NCBI RefSeq assembly: GCF_010500815.1 | Contig: NZ_JAAAMG010000028.1 | Span: 1-59,444, forward strand | From: Jiella pacifica | GTDB lineage: Bacteria; Pseudomonadota; Alphaproteobacteria; Rhizobiales; Rhizobiaceae | DNA: 59,444 bases | Reading direction: 5' to 3' | The notes under the pieces: generated by a model | Databases searched by the model: none | Seen by the model: only the letters and a program-made list of their open reading frames with translations | What the model was told of the DNA's origin: nothing | Part shown: positions 15,868-25,474 of the stretch, one piece after another | Layout: each line of letters begins with the position of its first letter | How positions within the stretch are numbered: the first letter of the stretch is position 1 | Translations under genes and position numbers: made by a program

Positions 15868-16842
15868 TCAAGCGCCGTTCAGCCTAGCGATGTGGGTTTC
15901 CCAGACGGCCGGGTTTATGAGCGAGGTGGGCTTCTCGCCGTGAAGCACCTTCAGCGTCTCCGTTACCGCCTGCGTGCTCATGCGGATGGCGCTCTCGCGG
16001 GACAGTCCGGCGATGTGGGGTGTCGCGAAGACGCGGTCGTACCGAAGCAGCGGGTGGTCGCGGGGTGCAGGCTCGGGTTCGAAGACGTCGATCGCGGCCG
16101 CCGACGGTCGGCCGGCCTCCAGCCCAGCCAGGAGCGCCCGATCATCGACGACATCGCCCCGCGCTGCGTTGATCAGGATCGCACCCGGCTTCATGCGTTC
16201 GAACAGGGCGGAACCGATCAAACCTCTGGTCTGGGGTGTAGACGGCAGGTGCAACGTGACGATGTCGGCGCGGGCAAAAAGATCTTCCAAAGAGATAGAG
16301 ACGACGAAGTCGTGCTCAAACGGACGGGCGGCATGGCCCACCACCGTCATCGCGAAGGCGGCTTGCATTGCGTCTGCAACGCCCCGACCGATACGCCCGC
16401 AACCGACGACGCCCAACGTCTTCCCGAAGAGTTCGAAGCCACCGTCATAGCCGTTGCGCGCGTTCCACCCTTCGCTCTTCAGCGCTCGGTCGATACCCGC
16501 CAGACCTCGGGCCAGCATCAAGGCCGTCGCAACCACGTATTCGACGACGGACTGCTTGTTGGCGTCGAGGAGGTTGGCGACTGGGATGCCGCGGCTCGTG
16601 GCGGCTTCGACGGGGACGAAGTCGAGGCCGACGCCGTGCCGGACGCACGCTAACAGCTTCGGCGCGTGGTCGAAGATGTCGTCGGGCAGCTTGCGCCGGA
16701 CGATCAGGGCGTCGGCATCCGCCACCAGGTCGTGAAGCGATGTCCCGTCACCGCCCGAACGGTAGTCGTGCGCCTCGCGCAGCGTGGCTTCCGCCTGCGG
16801 ATGCAGCGGGTCGGTGGAGACGATCTTGAAACGGCGGGTCAT
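15868..16842 (-). CDS. D-isomer-specific 2-hydroxyacid dehydrogenase, 324 aa
   Basis: The NAD-binding motif GVVGCGRIGRG is near residue 145. The catalytic set is present: Arg in NAARGDVVDD, Glu in DVFEPEP and His in TPHIAG. Length matches the PGDH/hydroxypyruvate-reductase family. It is the last gene of the minus-strand block shared with the HIBADH-like enzyme, the ABC transporter and the enolase-superfamily enzyme, so it likely oxidises or reduces a sugar-acid-derived hydroxyacid. The substrate is not determined. Confidence 0.88.
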   Translation of the reverse strand: MTRRFKIVSTDPLHPQAEATLREAHDYRSGGDGTSLHDLVADADALIVRRKLPDDIFDHAPKLLACVRHGVGLDFVPVEAATSRGIPVANLLDANKQSVVEYVVATALMLARGLAGIDRALKSEGWNARNGYDGGFELFGKTLGVVGCGRIGRGVADAMQAAFAMTVVGHAARPFEHDFVVSISLEDLFARADIVTLHLPSTPQTRGLIGSALFERMKPGAILINAARGDVVDDRALLAGLEAGRPSAAAIDVFEPEPAPRDHPLLRYDRVFATPHIAGLSRESAIRMSTQAVTETLKVLHGEKPTSLINPAVWETHIARLNGA

Positions 16843-16849
16843 CGAACGG

Positions 16850-17734
16850 CTAACCCTTTGCGCCGGTGCCGTCCGGTGCGAGGCGGGTGATCAGGCTGGA
16901 GGTATCCCACCGGCTGCCTCCGGCTTTCTCGACGTCCGAATAGAATTGGTCGACGAGCGCCGTAACCGGCAGGGATGCACCGCTGCGCTTGGCTTCGGCG
17001 AGGCATATGCCGAGGTCCTTGCGCATGAGCTCTACGGCGAAACCGAAGCCGAACTCGCCGCGGTTCATCGTCCGGCCGCGATTTTCCATCTGCCACGACC
17101 CTGCCGCTCCCTGCGACACGACGTCGAGCATGGCCTCGACGTCCAGCCCGGCGGTCTGGCTGAAATGGATGCCTTCCGAGAGCGCCTGGACAAGCCCGGC
17201 GATGCAGATCTGATTGGCCATTTTGGTGAGCTGACCGGCGCCAGAGGGTCCCATCAGACGGCAACTGCGCGCGAAAGCGTCGATTGCCGGCTTGGCGCGC
17301 TCGAAGGCCGCTTCGTCGCCGCCACACATGACCGTCAGAACGCCCTTCTCGGCGCCGGCCTCGCCGCCGGAGACCGGCGCATCGATGAAGTCGAGGCCAA
17401 GCCCCGTCGCCGTGTCGTGCAACCGCCGTGCGACGTTCGCGGACGCGGTGGTGTGATCGACGAAGATCGCGTCCTTCGTCATCGCCGCGAACGCGCCCTG
17501 CGGACCGGTGGTGACGGCCAGAACGTCGTCGTCGTTACCGACGCAGGCCATGACGATGTCCTGCCCCTCCGCCAGGGCCGCCGGCGTCGGCGCAAGTTGC
17601 CCGCCATTGGCCTCGACCCACTGCCGGGCGCGTTCCTCGGTGCGGTTGTAGACGGTGACGTCGTGGCCGGCGGCGGCCAAGTGCCGCGCCATGTGTCGTC
17701 CCATGACGCCGAGACCGATGAACCCGATTTTCAT
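16850..17734 (-). CDS. 3-hydroxyisobutyrate dehydrogenase-family enzyme (beta-hydroxyacid dehydrogenase), 294 aa
   Basis: It starts with the NAD(P) motif GFIGLGVMGRHMA. The substrate-binding DAPVSGGEAGAEKG is near residue 120 and the catalytic lysine is in GAGQLTKMANQ near 170. This class includes tartronate-semialdehyde reductase and 3-hydroxyisobutyrate dehydrogenase. Beside an enolase-superfamily enzyme it could be a tartronate-semialdehyde-reductase-like step, as inference. It lies seven bases upstream of the hydroxyacid dehydrogenase gene on the transcribed strand. Confidence 0.88.
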   Translation of the reverse strand: MKIGFIGLGVMGRHMARHLAAAGHDVTVYNRTEERARQWVEANGGQLAPTPAALAEGQDIVMACVGNDDDVLAVTTGPQGAFAAMTKDAIFVDHTTASANVARRLHDTATGLGLDFIDAPVSGGEAGAEKGVLTVMCGGDEAAFERAKPAIDAFARSCRLMGPSGAGQLTKMANQICIAGLVQALSEGIHFSQTAGLDVEAMLDVVSQGAAGSWQMENRGRTMNRGEFGFGFAVELMRKDLGICLAEAKRSGASLPVTALVDQFYSDVEKAGGSRWDTSSLITRLAPDGTGAKG

Positions 17735-17767
17735 TTTTCAGCTCCTGTCGTGATAGGTGAGTGACGG

Positions 17768-18643
17768 TCAGCCGCGAGGGCGACGGGTCGGATCGAGCTT
17801 CGAGCGGAGGGCTTCGCCGAGGCCGTTGAAGGCGAGGGAGGTCAGAAGGATCGCGATGCCGGGCACGTACATCTGCTCCGGGGCGATCTCCATGTAGCTG
17901 TAGCCGCGCGCCAGCATCTGGCCCCAGCTCGGATGGGGTGGCTGGACACCAAGGCCGAGGAAGCTGAGGCTGGCTTCAGCCAGAAGCGCGACGGCCAGCA
18001 TCAGGGTGACCTGGACGATGATTGGCTGGATGGCGTTCGGCAGGATGTGGCGGATGATGATGCGCGGAACCGACATGCCGAAGGTGCGCGCGGCGTCGAC
18101 GTAGAGTTCGTTCTTGACGACGATCGTCTGGATGCGGATCAGCCGGGCGATGTTGGGCGAAAAGACGATCCCCACGGAAATCATGGCGTTGGTCAGCCCG
18201 ATGCCCAAGGCGCCCGTGACCGCGACGGCGAGGATGATGCCGGGAAAGGACAGCAGCGTGTCGATCATCCGGCTCACGACCGCGTCGACCCAGCCGCCGA
18301 GATATCCGGCGAGGACGCCGACGGGCAAGCCAAGGACGAGCCCGACGCCGACCGCGAGAAAACTCGCATAGAGCGACATCGGGGCGCCGTAGACGACGCG
18401 CGAGAAGACGTCGCGGCCGAGGTCGTCGGTGCCGAGCGGGTGCGCGGCGTCGGGCGGCATGAGGATGTCCATGCTCTGCTCGATGGGCGAGAACGGCGTC
18501 AGCAGCGGCGCGAAGATCGAGACGATCACCAGCATTGCCAGATAGCCAAGGCAGATGGTCACCCTGAGGTCGGAAAAAATCCAGCCGATCATCCGGCCGG
18601 CAAGGCCTTGGCGAGAGGGTGGTGTTGCGATGAAGTCGGTCAT
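17768..18643 (-). CDS. Peptide/nickel-type ABC transporter permease, DppC-like, 291 aa
   Basis: The start at ATG 18643 overlaps the DppB-like stop by four bases. It has about six membrane helices, the DppC-type N-terminal region HPLGTDDLGRDVFSRVVYGA, and the EAA loop YVDAARTFGMSVPRIIIRHI. It is half of the membrane channel of the family-5 transporter in this block. Confidence 0.92.
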   Translation of the reverse strand: MTDFIATPPSRQGLAGRMIGWIFSDLRVTICLGYLAMLVIVSIFAPLLTPFSPIEQSMDILMPPDAAHPLGTDDLGRDVFSRVVYGAPMSLYASFLAVGVGLVLGLPVGVLAGYLGGWVDAVVSRMIDTLLSFPGIILAVAVTGALGIGLTNAMISVGIVFSPNIARLIRIQTIVVKNELYVDAARTFGMSVPRIIIRHILPNAIQPIIVQVTLMLAVALLAEASLSFLGLGVQPPHPSWGQMLARGYSYMEIAPEQMYVPGIAILLTSLAFNGLGEALRSKLDPTRRPRG

Positions 18644-19590
18644 TTCTTGGCCGCCCGTGGATCGAGCATGACGTAAAGCAGATCGATGATCAGGTTCATC
18701 GTGATCACGATCAGCACCAGGACGAAGACGATGCCCTGAACCATCGGAAAGTCCTTGCTGACCGCCGATGAGACGATCATCGAGCCGGCGCCGGGAATGG
18801 CGAAGACGGCTTCGGTCGCGACGGTGGCGCCGAGCGTGTGGTTGAAGACCAGACCGATGACCGTCAGCAGCGTCAGGGAAACGTTTCGCAAGCCGTGCTT
18901 CCACAGGATGGAGGCCCGCGACAGCCCCTTCGCCCGCAGCGTCCTCGCATATTGGGACGACAGGACCTCGATCATCGCGCTGCGCAATTGCCGGGTGATT
19001 TCGGCGATGCCGGCGGTGGCGAGAGTCAGCGCCGGCAAAGCCGCATGATGCAGGGCGCCCCAGAAGTCCTGGGTGATCGGAACGGCGCCCGTGGTCGGGA
19101 ACCAGCCGAGGCCGAGGGACAGCGTGGCGACGAAGATCATCCCCAGCCAGAAATTCGGCACCGCCACGCCGAGCGACGCGATGCTGGTCGCGGCCCTGTC
19201 CAGCGCCGTCTCGGACTTGGTGGCGGCGAGGATGCCGAGCGGCACGCCGACGACGATCGAGATCAGGAGGGCGAGCACGGCGAGCAGAAGCGTATTGGGA
19301 AGGCGCCGCAACACCTCGTCGAGCACCGGCAGGCCGGTGATGAGCGAGTCCGACAGATCTCCCTGGAAGGCCCCTCCGAGCCACGTCGCATATTGCAGCC
19401 AGACGGGGCGGTCGAGACCGAGTTCCTGGCGGATGGCCGCGATGTTGTCGGCCGTGGCGTATTCTCCGGCGATGACGGCCGCAGGGTCGCCCGGCACCAT
19501 CTGCACCAGCGCGAAAATCGCCACGGTGGCCATGAGGACGACCGGCACGACCTGCAACAGCCGCCAGCCGATCAGACGTATCATCCGCAT
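18640..19590 (-). CDS. Peptide/nickel-type ABC transporter permease, DppB-like, 316 aa
   Basis: The N terminus MRMIRLIGWRLLQVVPVVLM and the following VPGDPA region are standard for DppB proteins. The EAA loop is YARTLRAKGLSRASILWKHG. It lies just downstream of the two ATPase genes, separated by three bases, and is coupled to the DppC-like gene. Confidence 0.92.
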   Translation of the reverse strand: MRMIRLIGWRLLQVVPVVLMATVAIFALVQMVPGDPAAVIAGEYATADNIAAIRQELGLDRPVWLQYATWLGGAFQGDLSDSLITGLPVLDEVLRRLPNTLLLAVLALLISIVVGVPLGILAATKSETALDRAATSIASLGVAVPNFWLGMIFVATLSLGLGWFPTTGAVPITQDFWGALHHAALPALTLATAGIAEITRQLRSAMIEVLSSQYARTLRAKGLSRASILWKHGLRNVSLTLLTVIGLVFNHTLGATVATEAVFAIPGAGSMIVSSAVSKDFPMVQGIVFVLVLIVITMNLIIDLLYVMLDPRAAKK

Positions 19591-19593
19591 GGA

Positions 19594-20622
19594 TCAGGCC
19601 TCCACTTCCTGCGGTTGGAGATCTCGGCGGAACGTCTCGGCGTAATGACAGGCCGCGCGGTGGCCAGGCGCCAGTTCACGCAGCGGCGGCGCTTCGGCGG
19701 CGCATCGCTCGGTGGCGTAGCGACACCGGGTGCGGAAGCGACAACCGGACGGCGGCTTGACCGGGCTCGGCAGTTCGCCTTCGAGCACGATCCGGCGGTC
19801 GGATCGCATGTGGCTGGGGAGCGCCACGGGTTCGGCCGAGAGCAGCGCTTCCGTGTAGGGATGCCGATAGCCATCGGCGAGAACCTCGGCGGGAGCGATC
19901 TCGACGATCTGGCCGAGATACATCACCGCGACCGTGTCGGCGATGTGCTCGACGACGCCGATGTCGTGGGAGATGAAGAAATAGGTGAGGCCGAATTCCG
20001 TCTGCAGGTCGGCCAGGAGGTTGAGGATGTCGGCCTGGATGGAAACGTCCAGCGCGGCGATGGCTTCGTCGCAGACGATCAACGAGGGCTGCAGCGTCAA
20101 CACCCGGGCGATGCAGGCCCGCTGCTTCTGGCCGCCGGACAGCTGATGCGGATAACGATCGGCGAAACCGCCGTCGAGCCCGACGCGTTCGAGCATCTCC
20201 ATGGCGATGGCGTCACGTTCCCGGCGGGGCTTTTCGGCGAGGACGTCGAGCGGTTCGCGCACGGATTTCAGGATGGTCATGCGCGGATCGAGGGCGGCGG
20301 AGGGATCCTGAAAGATGATCTGGTACTGGCGCCGATGCAGGCGAAGGGCCTTCGATTTCAACCCGTAAGGGTCGATCTCGCCGTGCAGGACACGACCCGT
20401 CGTCGGCTTTTCCAGGCAGACGATCGACCGGCCCAACGTCGATTTGCCCGAGCCCGACTCGCCGATCAGACCGAATGTCTCGCCCTGCGTGACGGCAAGG
20501 CTCACCGCGTCGACGGCCGTCAGGAACCTCTTCTGGCCGAGGGGAAAGCGCACGGTGACGTCGTCGACCGTCACGACGGGTCGCGTCGCAGCTGCCGGTG
20601 GCAGGGTCGCGTCGATGATCAT
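19594..20622 (-). CDS. ABC transporter ATP-binding protein, DppF/OppF type, 342 aa
   Basis: The start was set at ATG 20622, which overlaps the stop of the DppD-like gene. It has Walker [11 protein letters not shown]-loop, signature [15 protein letters not shown], a Walker B region [20 protein letters not shown] and the oligopeptide-type C-terminal cysteine cluster ([15 protein letters not shown]). Walker B has DEAIAALD where most relatives have DEPTSALD, a mild deviation. Confidence 0.9.
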   Translation of the reverse strand: MIIDATLPPAAATRPVVTVDDVTVRFPLGQKRFLTAVDAVSLAVTQGETFGLIGESGSGKSTLGRSIVCLEKPTTGRVLHGEIDPYGLKSKALRLHRRQYQIIFQDPSAALDPRMTILKSVREPLDVLAEKPRRERDAIAMEMLERVGLDGGFADRYPHQLSGGQKQRACIARVLTLQPSLIVCDEAIAALDVSIQADILNLLADLQTEFGLTYFFISHDIGVVEHIADTVAVMYLGQIVEIAPAEVLADGYRHPYTEALLSAEPVALPSHMRSDRRIVLEGELPSPVKPPSGCRFRTRCRYATERCAAEAPPLRELAPGHRAACHYAETFRRDLQPQEVEA

Positions 20623-21683
20623 TGCGTCACTCCCGGCAGGTCCAGTTCCTCGTGCCGGCAGCACCGGACATGCGCCCCGGTGGGAAGGGTATGGATCGGT
20701 TGCGGGACGCGGCATCGCGGGCGGGCGTGGGCGCAGCGGCTCTCGAAACGGCAACCGTGGGGAAATTCGCCGGCCTTCGGCACGCGGCCGGGGATCGACG
20801 GGAGGCGGGACTTGCGCGGCGAGAAGGTCGGCAGGGAACGAAGCAGACCGGAGGTGTAAGGGTGGCGTGGCTCGACCAGGACGTCGTCGATCGCGCCGCT
20901 CTCGACGACTTCGCCGGCATACATCGTGACAAGGCGGTCGCAGGCCTGCGAGACGAGGCCGAGGTCGTGGCTGATGAAGAGGATGGCCATCCCCATGCGC
21001 TGGTTGAGGTCTGCCAACACGTCCATGATCTGGGCCTGGACGGTGACGTCCAGCGCCGTCGTCGGTTCGTCTGCAATCAACAATGCAGGCTCGCAACTGA
21101 TCGCCATGGCGATCATTGCCCTTTGGCGCATGCCGCCGGAGAGCTCGTGCGGGTAGGCCTCGTAGCGCACCGATGGATCGGGAATTCCGACCTTGGCCAA
21201 TGCGTCTATGGCCCGCTCACGCGCTTCCTTGCGGTTGATGCGGAAATGGGCGCGCAGCGTCTCGCTGATCTGCTCGCCGATGGTGAAAACCGGGTCCAGG
21301 GCGCTCATCGGCTCCTGGAAGATCATGCCGATGTGCCGCCCGCGCTTGCTTCGCCACTGGCGCTCGGACAGGCGCAGCAGGTTCTCGCCACGAAACAGCA
21401 CCTCGCCGTCGAAGTGGCTTCCGCTCAGCGGCAGCAGGCCCATCAGGGCGAGGCCGGTGACGGTCTTGCCGCAGCCGCTTTCGCCGACGAGCCCGACGCA
21501 CTGGCCCTTTTCGACCGCGAAGGAAATGTCGCGCGTCACGGCAGTGCGCGAGGCTGCGCGCCCGAAGGAGATGCCGAGGCCGCGAATGTCGAGCAACGGT
21601 TCCGCCGGACCGGCTACGGCCCGGTCCCTCACCGCGCCGAGCCGCGCGGCCTCCGGCCCCGGCTTACTGGCTTGGCTGAGCAT
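20619..21683 (-). CDS. ABC transporter ATP-binding protein, DppD/OppD type, 354 aa
   Basis: The ATG at 21683 follows GAGGTGAAG closely on the minus strand and is preferred to the longer frame. Walker A is GESGCGKTV, the signature is [16 protein letters not shown] and Walker B is [18 protein letters not shown]. The C-terminal Cys cluster [15 protein letters not shown] is present. It forms a heterodimer with the DppF-like protein. Its start lies four bases from the end of the enolase-superfamily gene. Confidence 0.9.
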   Translation of the reverse strand: MLSQASKPGPEAARLGAVRDRAVAGPAEPLLDIRGLGISFGRAASRTAVTRDISFAVEKGQCVGLVGESGCGKTVTGLALMGLLPLSGSHFDGEVLFRGENLLRLSERQWRSKRGRHIGMIFQEPMSALDPVFTIGEQISETLRAHFRINRKEARERAIDALAKVGIPDPSVRYEAYPHELSGGMRQRAMIAMAISCEPALLIADEPTTALDVTVQAQIMDVLADLNQRMGMAILFISHDLGLVSQACDRLVTMYAGEVVESGAIDDVLVEPRHPYTSGLLRSLPTFSPRKSRLPSIPGRVPKAGEFPHGCRFESRCAHARPRCRVPQPIHTLPTGAHVRCCRHEELDLPGVTQ

Positions 21684-21687
21684 CTCT

Positions 21688-22860
21688 TCACCTCGTGACG
21701 GGGTGCCGCGCAACGGCCTTCTCGTCGACGTCCGTTCCCCAGCCCGGCCGGTCGGGAACGACGAAGGCGCCGTTCTCGATCACCGGTGCGTCGGTCACGA
21801 ATTCGCCCTTCCAGGGCACGTCCTCGATGTCCATTTCCATGATCCGGAAATTCGGCGTCACCGCTGCGAAGTGCGCGCTGATGTGGTCGGCGAGGTGGCC
21901 GTAGAAATTGTGCGGCGCGACGTTCACTTCGTATGTCTCTGCGGCGGCGGCAATCTTGGTGCTTTCCAGGAAGCCGTTCCAGATCACGTCGACGATCGCG
22001 ACGTCCATGGAATAGGCTTCGAGGAAGGGCCGATAGCTGCGTCGGCCGTAGAGCGACTCGCCCGTGGCGATCGGCAGGTTCGCTTCGCGGCGCACGAGCG
22101 CCACCGATTTCGGATCGTAGCAGTCCAATTCCAGCCAGGTCAGGCGGTGATCGCGAAGGGCGCGGGCGAGCTGCAGGTAGCCCTCAGTGCGGAAATGGAA
22201 GTTGGCGTCGAGCATGATGTCCATGTCCGGGCCCGCGCCGTGGCGCAGGGCGGTGAGCTGCCGGTCGAGCGTCTCGAGAACCTTCGGCTGCGGTATGAGT
22301 CCCGGAAAGCCGGATGTCCCGAAACCGGGGCGGAAGGCGGACAGCTGCCCGTCCTCCATCATCATGATGTTCGTCTTCAGTCCCGAGAAGCCGGCCCGCG
22401 CCACTTCGGCACCGATCTCGTGAAAATCGTCGATCGTCCGGAGAGGCGGCTTTCCCAGAGCGTCCGCATACCGCACGCGATAACTGCCGCAATGGGACCA
22501 GTAGACCGGCAGCCTGTCACGCACCATGCCGCCGAAAAGCGCGTGGACGGGGACGCCGAGTTCCTTGGCCTTTATATCCAGCAGCGCATTGCAGATGGCG
22601 GCGACGGCATGCTGGTTGATGCCCGACCAGGCCGGCACGACGGTGGTGTAAAGGACGGCCATGATCCACTCGACCCGTCGCGGATCGAGGCCGATGATCT
22701 TCTCGCCGAGGGCCAGGATGGTGGCCGACAGCCCCGCCGTCCCGACGCTTTCGCTGAACTCGGACCAACCGACGATGCCGTCCGCCGTCTCGATCTTGAG
22801 GAAGGACGTCACGCGCCATCCGGCATCTGCATGCAGAACGGACACTCGTTGGATTCTCAT
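21688..22860 (-). CDS. Enolase-superfamily enzyme, mandelate racemase/muconate-lactonizing type, 390 aa
   Basis: The ATG at 22860 follows GAGGA. Active-site elements of the superfamily are visible: GLKTN (catalytic Lys region), metal ligands in MLDANFHF, LELDCYD and TGESLYG, and the catalytic His in APHNFYGHL. Length matches acid-sugar dehydratases. Embedded in a transporter operon with two hydroxyacid dehydrogenases, it likely dehydrates or epimerises an imported sugar acid. The exact substrate cannot be assigned. Confidence 0.88.
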   Translation of the reverse strand: MRIQRVSVLHADAGWRVTSFLKIETADGIVGWSEFSESVGTAGLSATILALGEKIIGLDPRRVEWIMAVLYTTVVPAWSGINQHAVAAICNALLDIKAKELGVPVHALFGGMVRDRLPVYWSHCGSYRVRYADALGKPPLRTIDDFHEIGAEVARAGFSGLKTNIMMMEDGQLSAFRPGFGTSGFPGLIPQPKVLETLDRQLTALRHGAGPDMDIMLDANFHFRTEGYLQLARALRDHRLTWLELDCYDPKSVALVRREANLPIATGESLYGRRSYRPFLEAYSMDVAIVDVIWNGFLESTKIAAAAETYEVNVAPHNFYGHLADHISAHFAAVTPNFRIMEMDIEDVPWKGEFVTDAPVIENGAFVVPDRPGWGTDVDEKAVARHPVTR

Positions 22861-22914
22861 GGGAAGACATCCTCGGGACGATGGAATGAGACGTGCCGGC
22901 TCGCGCCGAAGGAA

Positions 22915-22936
22915 GGCGCCCCGTGCGGGGGGCGCC
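22915..22936 (-). terminator. Hairpin after the family-5 solute-binding-protein gene
   Basis: GGCGCCCC pairs with GGGGCGCC around a short loop, between the binding-protein stop and the enolase-superfamily gene. No T-run follows, so read-through into the operon is expected. It is placed like the hairpins of the other three ABC operons in the window. Confidence 0.55.
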
Positions 22937-22976
22937 GTACCGTTGGCGAGAGGACGGAAAAATTGACCGCGCGGGG

Positions 22977-24554
22977 TCAGTTCTTCAGGTGGAGGCGGTT
23001 GAATTTCGGCTTGCCCAAGAGGTTGGGCTCGTAGCCACCGACCTTTGGGCTGTAGACCTCGATGCCCGGGACGAATGCCACTTCGCTTGAGAGCGCATGC
23101 TCCAGCGCGGCCTTCTCCATGCGCGCGAACGCGGGCTTGCGCTCTTCCTGGGTCTGGCCGACCAGCGCATCCGCCATCGCCTCGGCAAGCTCCGGAGGCG
23201 GAGGGACGTGACCGGCGTTGTTGGCGCCGTCCTCGCCGTAGACGAACAGGAACCCCTGCACCGGGTCGGGGCGGCCCGTCCATAGCACCATCATCATGTC
23301 GCCCTGACCTTCGACCATGAACCTTTGGTACATTTCGGCACTGGAGGCGGAGATCAGGCGGCAATTGATGCCGACTTGGCGGAGCTGTTCCATGATGACT
23401 TCGCTGCGCTGCTGCGAGGCCTGGTCGGAGTAGCTGAAGAACTCCAGATCCAGCCCATCGGCATGACCTGCCTCCGCCAGGAGTTTTCGCGCCTTTTCCT
23501 GATCGAGCGTGTAGAACTCGTTCAGCCCCTCGTCATGGGCCCAATAGTCGGGTGGCAGCATGGTCTGTGCAACCGTGCCCAGGTTCATCAGGGCTGCCTG
23601 GTTGAAGGCCTGCCGGTCGATCGCATAGTTGATCGCCTGGCGGACGCGGACGTCGTCGAGCGGCGCTTTCCCGTAGTTGAAGACCAGATGGTAGACGGCG
23701 ACCGTCGGAGCGCTGCTGACGACCACGCGGTCGCCGACGCGATCGGCAACCAATTTCTGCTGCGGGTTGAGACGGTAGGCGAAATGGTTCTCGCCGGCGA
23801 TCACCGAGCGCAGGCCCGTGTTGAGGTCGGTGATCACCTGATAGGTGAGGCCGTCGAGATAGGGGATCTCCTCGTCCCAATAGTCGTCGAACCGAACGAG
23901 ATCGATCACCGCGCCGTCGTCCCAGCGCTTGAAACGAAACGCCCCGGTGCCGACCGGATTTCGGTCGCCACCCTCGAAGGCCGCGGGCGAAGCCATCATG
24001 CCCGGTCGATCGGCGAGGATCAGGGGCAGGGCTGTGTTCGGCTGTGACGTGTTCAGCGCTACTTTGTGGGGCCCCAGGACTTCGACGCTCTTCAGGGACT
24101 GCAGGTCACCCTTGGCCGAGGATCGCGGATGGGTCAGGGCGCGCTCGAGATTGGCCTTGACGGCCTCGGCGTCGAAATCGCTCCCATCGTGAAACTTGAC
24201 GCCTTCACGCAGCGTGAAGACGAGCCTGGTCGGGGTTTCGAATTCCCATGCCGTCGCCAGTCCGGGGCGGGGCTGCAGCGTGTCAGGCTCGAAATCGACC
24301 AGCGTGTCGTAGATGGAATAGAGGACCATGTGATCCGAGCCGGCACCGCTGGTGACCGGGTCGAGGCTGGTCGGATTGAAGGGTGCGGCTAGGCGAAGGA
24401 CACCGCCTTTGGTCGCTCCGTCCTGCGCCACGGCGCGTGATGCGATGGTGTTGGGCAGCAACGCCATTGCCGTGCCCGCACCCATCATTTTCAAAAGCTG
24501 CCGTCGGCGAAGGTCAGCCGAGACACTGCCTTGCTGGTCGTTTCCATGCGACAT
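22977..24554 (-). CDS. Family-5 extracellular solute-binding protein with Tat signal, 525 aa
   Basis: The ATG at 24554 follows GGGAGGA. The N terminus has a twin-arginine signal (DLRRRQLLKMMGAG, cleavage after the VAQ region). The mature protein shows family-5 hallmarks: SLDPVTSGAGSDHMVLYSIY, LREGVKFHDGSDFDAEAVKA and VRQAINYAIDRQAF. It is the first gene of the operon and diverges from the GntR/FCD regulator. Family-5 proteins bind peptides, opines, nickel or oligosaccharides; the enzymes here suggest a sugar-acid conjugate, as inference. Confidence 0.92.
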   Translation of the reverse strand: MSHGNDQQGSVSADLRRRQLLKMMGAGTAMALLPNTIASRAVAQDGATKGGVLRLAAPFNPTSLDPVTSGAGSDHMVLYSIYDTLVDFEPDTLQPRPGLATAWEFETPTRLVFTLREGVKFHDGSDFDAEAVKANLERALTHPRSSAKGDLQSLKSVEVLGPHKVALNTSQPNTALPLILADRPGMMASPAAFEGGDRNPVGTGAFRFKRWDDGAVIDLVRFDDYWDEEIPYLDGLTYQVITDLNTGLRSVIAGENHFAYRLNPQQKLVADRVGDRVVVSSAPTVAVYHLVFNYGKAPLDDVRVRQAINYAIDRQAFNQAALMNLGTVAQTMLPPDYWAHDEGLNEFYTLDQEKARKLLAEAGHADGLDLEFFSYSDQASQQRSEVIMEQLRQVGINCRLISASSAEMYQRFMVEGQGDMMMVLWTGRPDPVQGFLFVYGEDGANNAGHVPPPPELAEAMADALVGQTQEERKPAFARMEKAALEHALSSEVAFVPGIEVYSPKVGGYEPNLLGKPKFNRLHLKN

Positions 24555-24612
24555 GAAGATCCTCCCATTTCGCGTCAGCCACATTCATCAGACGTCCTCC
24601 GTGGCGACTTCA

Positions 24613-24628
24613 ATATTATATATAATAT
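24613..24628. promoter_or_regulatory. Perfect 16-bp palindrome, candidate GntR/FCD operator
   Basis: ATATTATATATAATAT reads identically on both strands and lies midway in the divergent region between the family-5 binding protein and the GntR gene. Size, symmetry and placement fit an operator for a dimeric GntR regulator. An AT-rich promoter element is the alternative. Confidence 0.5.
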
Positions 24629-24716
24629 CGACAGAATGGCAACAGGGCCGTTCCGTGGTAATGTCCGGCCAAAGAGGACGCAGAGGGTGCGCAATGACAG
24701 TTCGTAGGGTGATCCC

Positions 24717-25415
24717 GTGAGGCGTGCAGCCAATCTCGAGACAGTCTCGGGGCGTCTGGTCCAGGCGATGCGGCAGGACATCGTTTCAGGCGCCCTGGCG
24801 CCCGGCGCGCGGCTCCGGGTGGATCAGCTCAGCAAGCGCTACGGCGCGAGTCACATTCCAGTGCGCGAGGCTCTGCTCCAGTTGGTCGGGGAAAGGCTTG
24901 CCGTCATCGAGCCGCACAAGGGGGCGGTGCTGCGCGCCGTGACCCCAAAATTCGTCGCCGATATCCACGACACTCGCACGGCGATAGAGAGCCTGCTGGC
25001 GCGTCGGGCAGCGGAGAACATCACGGACGCGCAGTGCGACGAACTTCGAAATTACCAGCTCGCCTACGAAGCCGCAGCCTCTACCCGCGATTTCCAGCTG
25101 ATGTCGAACGCAAACATGGAGTTCCACAGCTATCTTGCCATGGTCGCGGACAACGAAGAAGCCGCCCATCTGCTCGACCAGGGCTGGGATCTGGTCATCA
25201 GCCTGCGCAAACGCTTCGGCATCGGCGACGACCGCGTCAGCGAGATCATCGCGCAGCACCATCAGATCGTGGTGGCGGTCACCGCCCGCGACACTTCAGC
25301 GGCCATCGAGGCGACGCGCCTTCACTGCGAGTCGGCGAGAGACGATCTCCTGACACAGATGCAACGCGCGGAGGCAGATTCGAAGCCGCCGCCGGCCTTG
25401 CTCGATGTTGAATGA
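24717..25415 (+). CDS. GntR-family regulator with FCD ligand domain, 232 aa
   Basis: A GTG start is preceded by AGGGTGA. Residues 8-75 form the GntR winged helix (LRVDQLSKRYGASHIPVREAL). Residues 85-215 are an all-helical FCD domain with conserved metal/ligand-type positions (EFHSYLAMVADN, QHHQIVVAV). Regulators of this type often respond to sugar acids or carboxylates and are placed next to the genes they repress, here the divergent transporter operon. Confidence 0.9.
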   Translation: MRRAANLETVSGRLVQAMRQDIVSGALAPGARLRVDQLSKRYGASHIPVREALLQLVGERLAVIEPHKGAVLRAVTPKFVADIHDTRTAIESLLARRAAENITDAQCDELRNYQLAYEAAASTRDFQLMSNANMEFHSYLAMVADNEEAAHLLDQGWDLVISLRKRFGIGDDRVSEIIAQHHQIVVAVTARDTSAAIEATRLHCESARDDLLTQMQRAEADSKPPPALLDVE

Positions 25416-25440
25416 GCGATTGCCTTGAGGGAAAACATTA

Positions 25441-25474
25441 GGGCCCGACAAATTGAGATCGGTTTATCGACCCT
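25441..25474. repeat. Diverged copy of the 25871-25903 hairpin repeat
   Basis: The sequence begins GGGCCCGACAA and ends ATCGGTTTATCGACCCT, closely paralleling GGGTCCGATAA ... ATCGGCTTATCGGACCCT of the perfect copy about 430 bp away. The pairing is weakened by substitutions, an insertion and a deletion. Confidence 0.4.

Noticed and set aside
18838-20859. A 673-codon plus-strand frame opposite the permease and ATPase genes
   Set aside because: Same shadow effect; the minus strand encodes unmistakable DppB/DppF-like proteins.
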